Source of the DNA: Lactuca virosa
Lineage: Eukaryota; Streptophyta; Magnoliopsida; Asterales; Asteraceae
Reading direction: 5' to 3'
DNA: 64,000 nucleotides
Assembly: GCA_928212115.1 (NCBI GenBank)
Contig: CAKMRJ010003334.1
Span: forward strand, 100,302,208-100,366,207
Positions 62,741-64,000 of this stretch are shown here, piece by piece. Numbering within the stretch: position 1 is the stretch's first letter; every line of letters begins with the position of its first letter. The notes beneath the pieces were generated by a model that ran no database searches, was not told where the DNA came from, and worked only from the letters and a program-made list of their open reading frames with translations. A program made the translations under genes and the position numbers.

Positions 62741-64000
62741 TGTAACACCCTATGCTGAAAGTATTCGCTTATGAATTTCAAAGGCCAAGGCTAGGGGCGT
62801 TTTGGTCTTTTATGGGTCTTGAAGTTTTATTCGAAAGGTTTTTGAGCCGGGGTGTGTCGCTAGAAGCGTAGGGCTTCTCGCCATCTTTTCGTGGAGATAA
62901 AGTTCGTTGGAAACAGACCTCGGATAAGGGAGATATGACACTTGGAAGTTATTGACATTAATGGTCCCTAATGGAAAAAATTGACAAGGAAGGACCATGC
63001 ATGCAAAGTGGAAGGCGCGTGGGTACGCCCAACGTATATATGGATATGGTCGCGGGTGTTTTTGGCGTACGCCCAGCGTACGTCCAGTGTCCAGAAACCC
63101 TAATTTCAGGGCCAACCACTATATAAAGAACATAATGGCTCAAACCCTAGCCTCCTTATCAGCCTCCCCAACCTCAGAGAAACCCTAGAACGCCTCTTCT
63201 CTTCATCCTTGGTTGATTTTGACCTCAAGAATCTCATTCTGGTGGTAGCTTGGAAGAAGAAAAGAAGAAGTTGGCAAGGAAGAACTTGGGAAGTTGGAGC
63301 TCATAGATCTGGAATAGCATCATCATTTGGAACTCTTTGGAGGTATAAAGTTCATAACTTTACTTAAGGGTTCTTAGATCTAGTGAAGTTTAGTGTTGAA
63401 GTAATTTTGGTCCAAAAGGTGGAAGCTTTATAGCCCAAATCTGATTTCCAGGCCAAGGGTTGCCACCCTTGGTGCTAAATGATTCTCTAGGTTAGAAAGT
63501 TGACACCTTGATGGTCTTAATGGATTCATGCAAGAGATAAGACCATCTTCATGGAAGTAATACATCATTTTTGGAGTTTGAGCTTGTTTGGGCCAAGTAA
63601 AGTCACCAAGTCAGTGACTTTATGGATTAAGACGTGGAAAAGGACCAGGATCTGTGATTATAACTTCTGAAGTGGAGTATTAAGCACTTAATGGGAAAAG
63701 GACTTATCAGGAGGTTTACGATGAGCGTACGTGCAGGTACGCCCAGCGTACGCGCCACTTGGCTAGTACGCTTAGCGTACGTGAATGTACGCCCCGCGTA
63801 CTCTGTTAGTTTGGGCTTTGCATTATTGGGCCTCGGTTTGGGCCATGCTTTGGGTCTTTGGGCCTTAGTGGGCCATCAGAAGTCAGATAATATGGGCCAA
63901 GGAAATGTTTGGGCTTAGGGTAAGGCCCATTAAATGGATCGGGTCAATTTAGCAAATTGGACCATTAGTGGGCCACTAGTAGGCTTGGGAAGCTCACCTA
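62741..64000 (+). repeat. T5 3' LTR, left part (continues beyond window)
   Basis: Starts tgtaacaccctatgc and aligns with 52528-53826, with few substitutions and some short indels. One indel is an additional GTACGCCCAGCGTAC unit near 63735. Confidence 0.93.

Larger units (their letters stand above)
52528..64000 (+). mobile_element. T5: non-autonomous Ty3/gypsy element (right end outside window)
   Basis: The 5' LTR is 52528-58346, interrupted by solo LTR B. A primer site, a leader, a gag remnant without pol, a polypurine tract and a 3' LTR from 62741 follow. The U5, primer site, leader and polypurine tract match T1 closely, while the U3 half does not. With no pol motif in about 4.4 kb of interior, it depended on another element for its enzymes. 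Confidence 0.9.

Overview
This is a plant nuclear window dominated by transposable elements. Initiator-Met-tRNA primer sites, Ty3/gypsy and Copia LTR elements, a Mutator-like transposase, a Helitron, hAT and Harbinger-like MITEs and one spliced TPR gene all point to a eudicot. The ACTCGNCGAGT word in two elements is something I associate with lettuce (Lactuca, Asteraceae). That species call is recognition, not proof.

Layout. 1-6692: degenerate Ty3/gypsy (Tekay-like, chromodomain) element T1, with its 5' LTR cut by the window edge. 6727-7943: remnant of a MuDR-type transposase. 8024-16679: Copia element without pol, preceded by an extra copy of its own 3' tail, so two direct 1.6-kb blocks flank it. 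17036-17459: small two-exon GRF zinc-finger gene on the minus strand, next to MULE-like terminal sequence. 17865-23938: complete-ended Helitron on the minus strand with decayed Pif1-type helicase and RPA1-like genes. 23939-30427: AT-rich intergenic DNA with one clean hAT MITE. 30428-32790: the only recognisable host gene, NPGR2-like (calmodulin-binding TPR protein), with one frameshift. 33073-34856: MITEs, including a hAT element with an 8-bp duplication.

36268-51403: a minus-strand LTR split by two later insertions. One is a 3.3-kb solo LTR (36527-39819, TSD tttac). The other is a full Ty3/gypsy element T4 (40165-50817, TSD tttag) with ruined gag-pol. 52528 to the window end: non-autonomous Ty3/gypsy element T5. 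Its 5' LTR holds another 3.4-kb solo LTR (53827-57222, TSD cttag), and its interior holds a minus-strand Copia solo LTR (61058-61817, TSD attat).

How parts relate: T5 and T1 have unrelated U3 sequences but the same U5, primer site, leader and polypurine tract. T5 was therefore probably mobilised by T1-like machinery. The most unusual signal is that several unrelated LTR families, Ty3 and Copia alike, carry arrays of a short near-palindromic word. Arms are conserved, centres vary, and most families have their own word. No coding feature explains this. I saw no tRNA, rRNA or CRISPR array.
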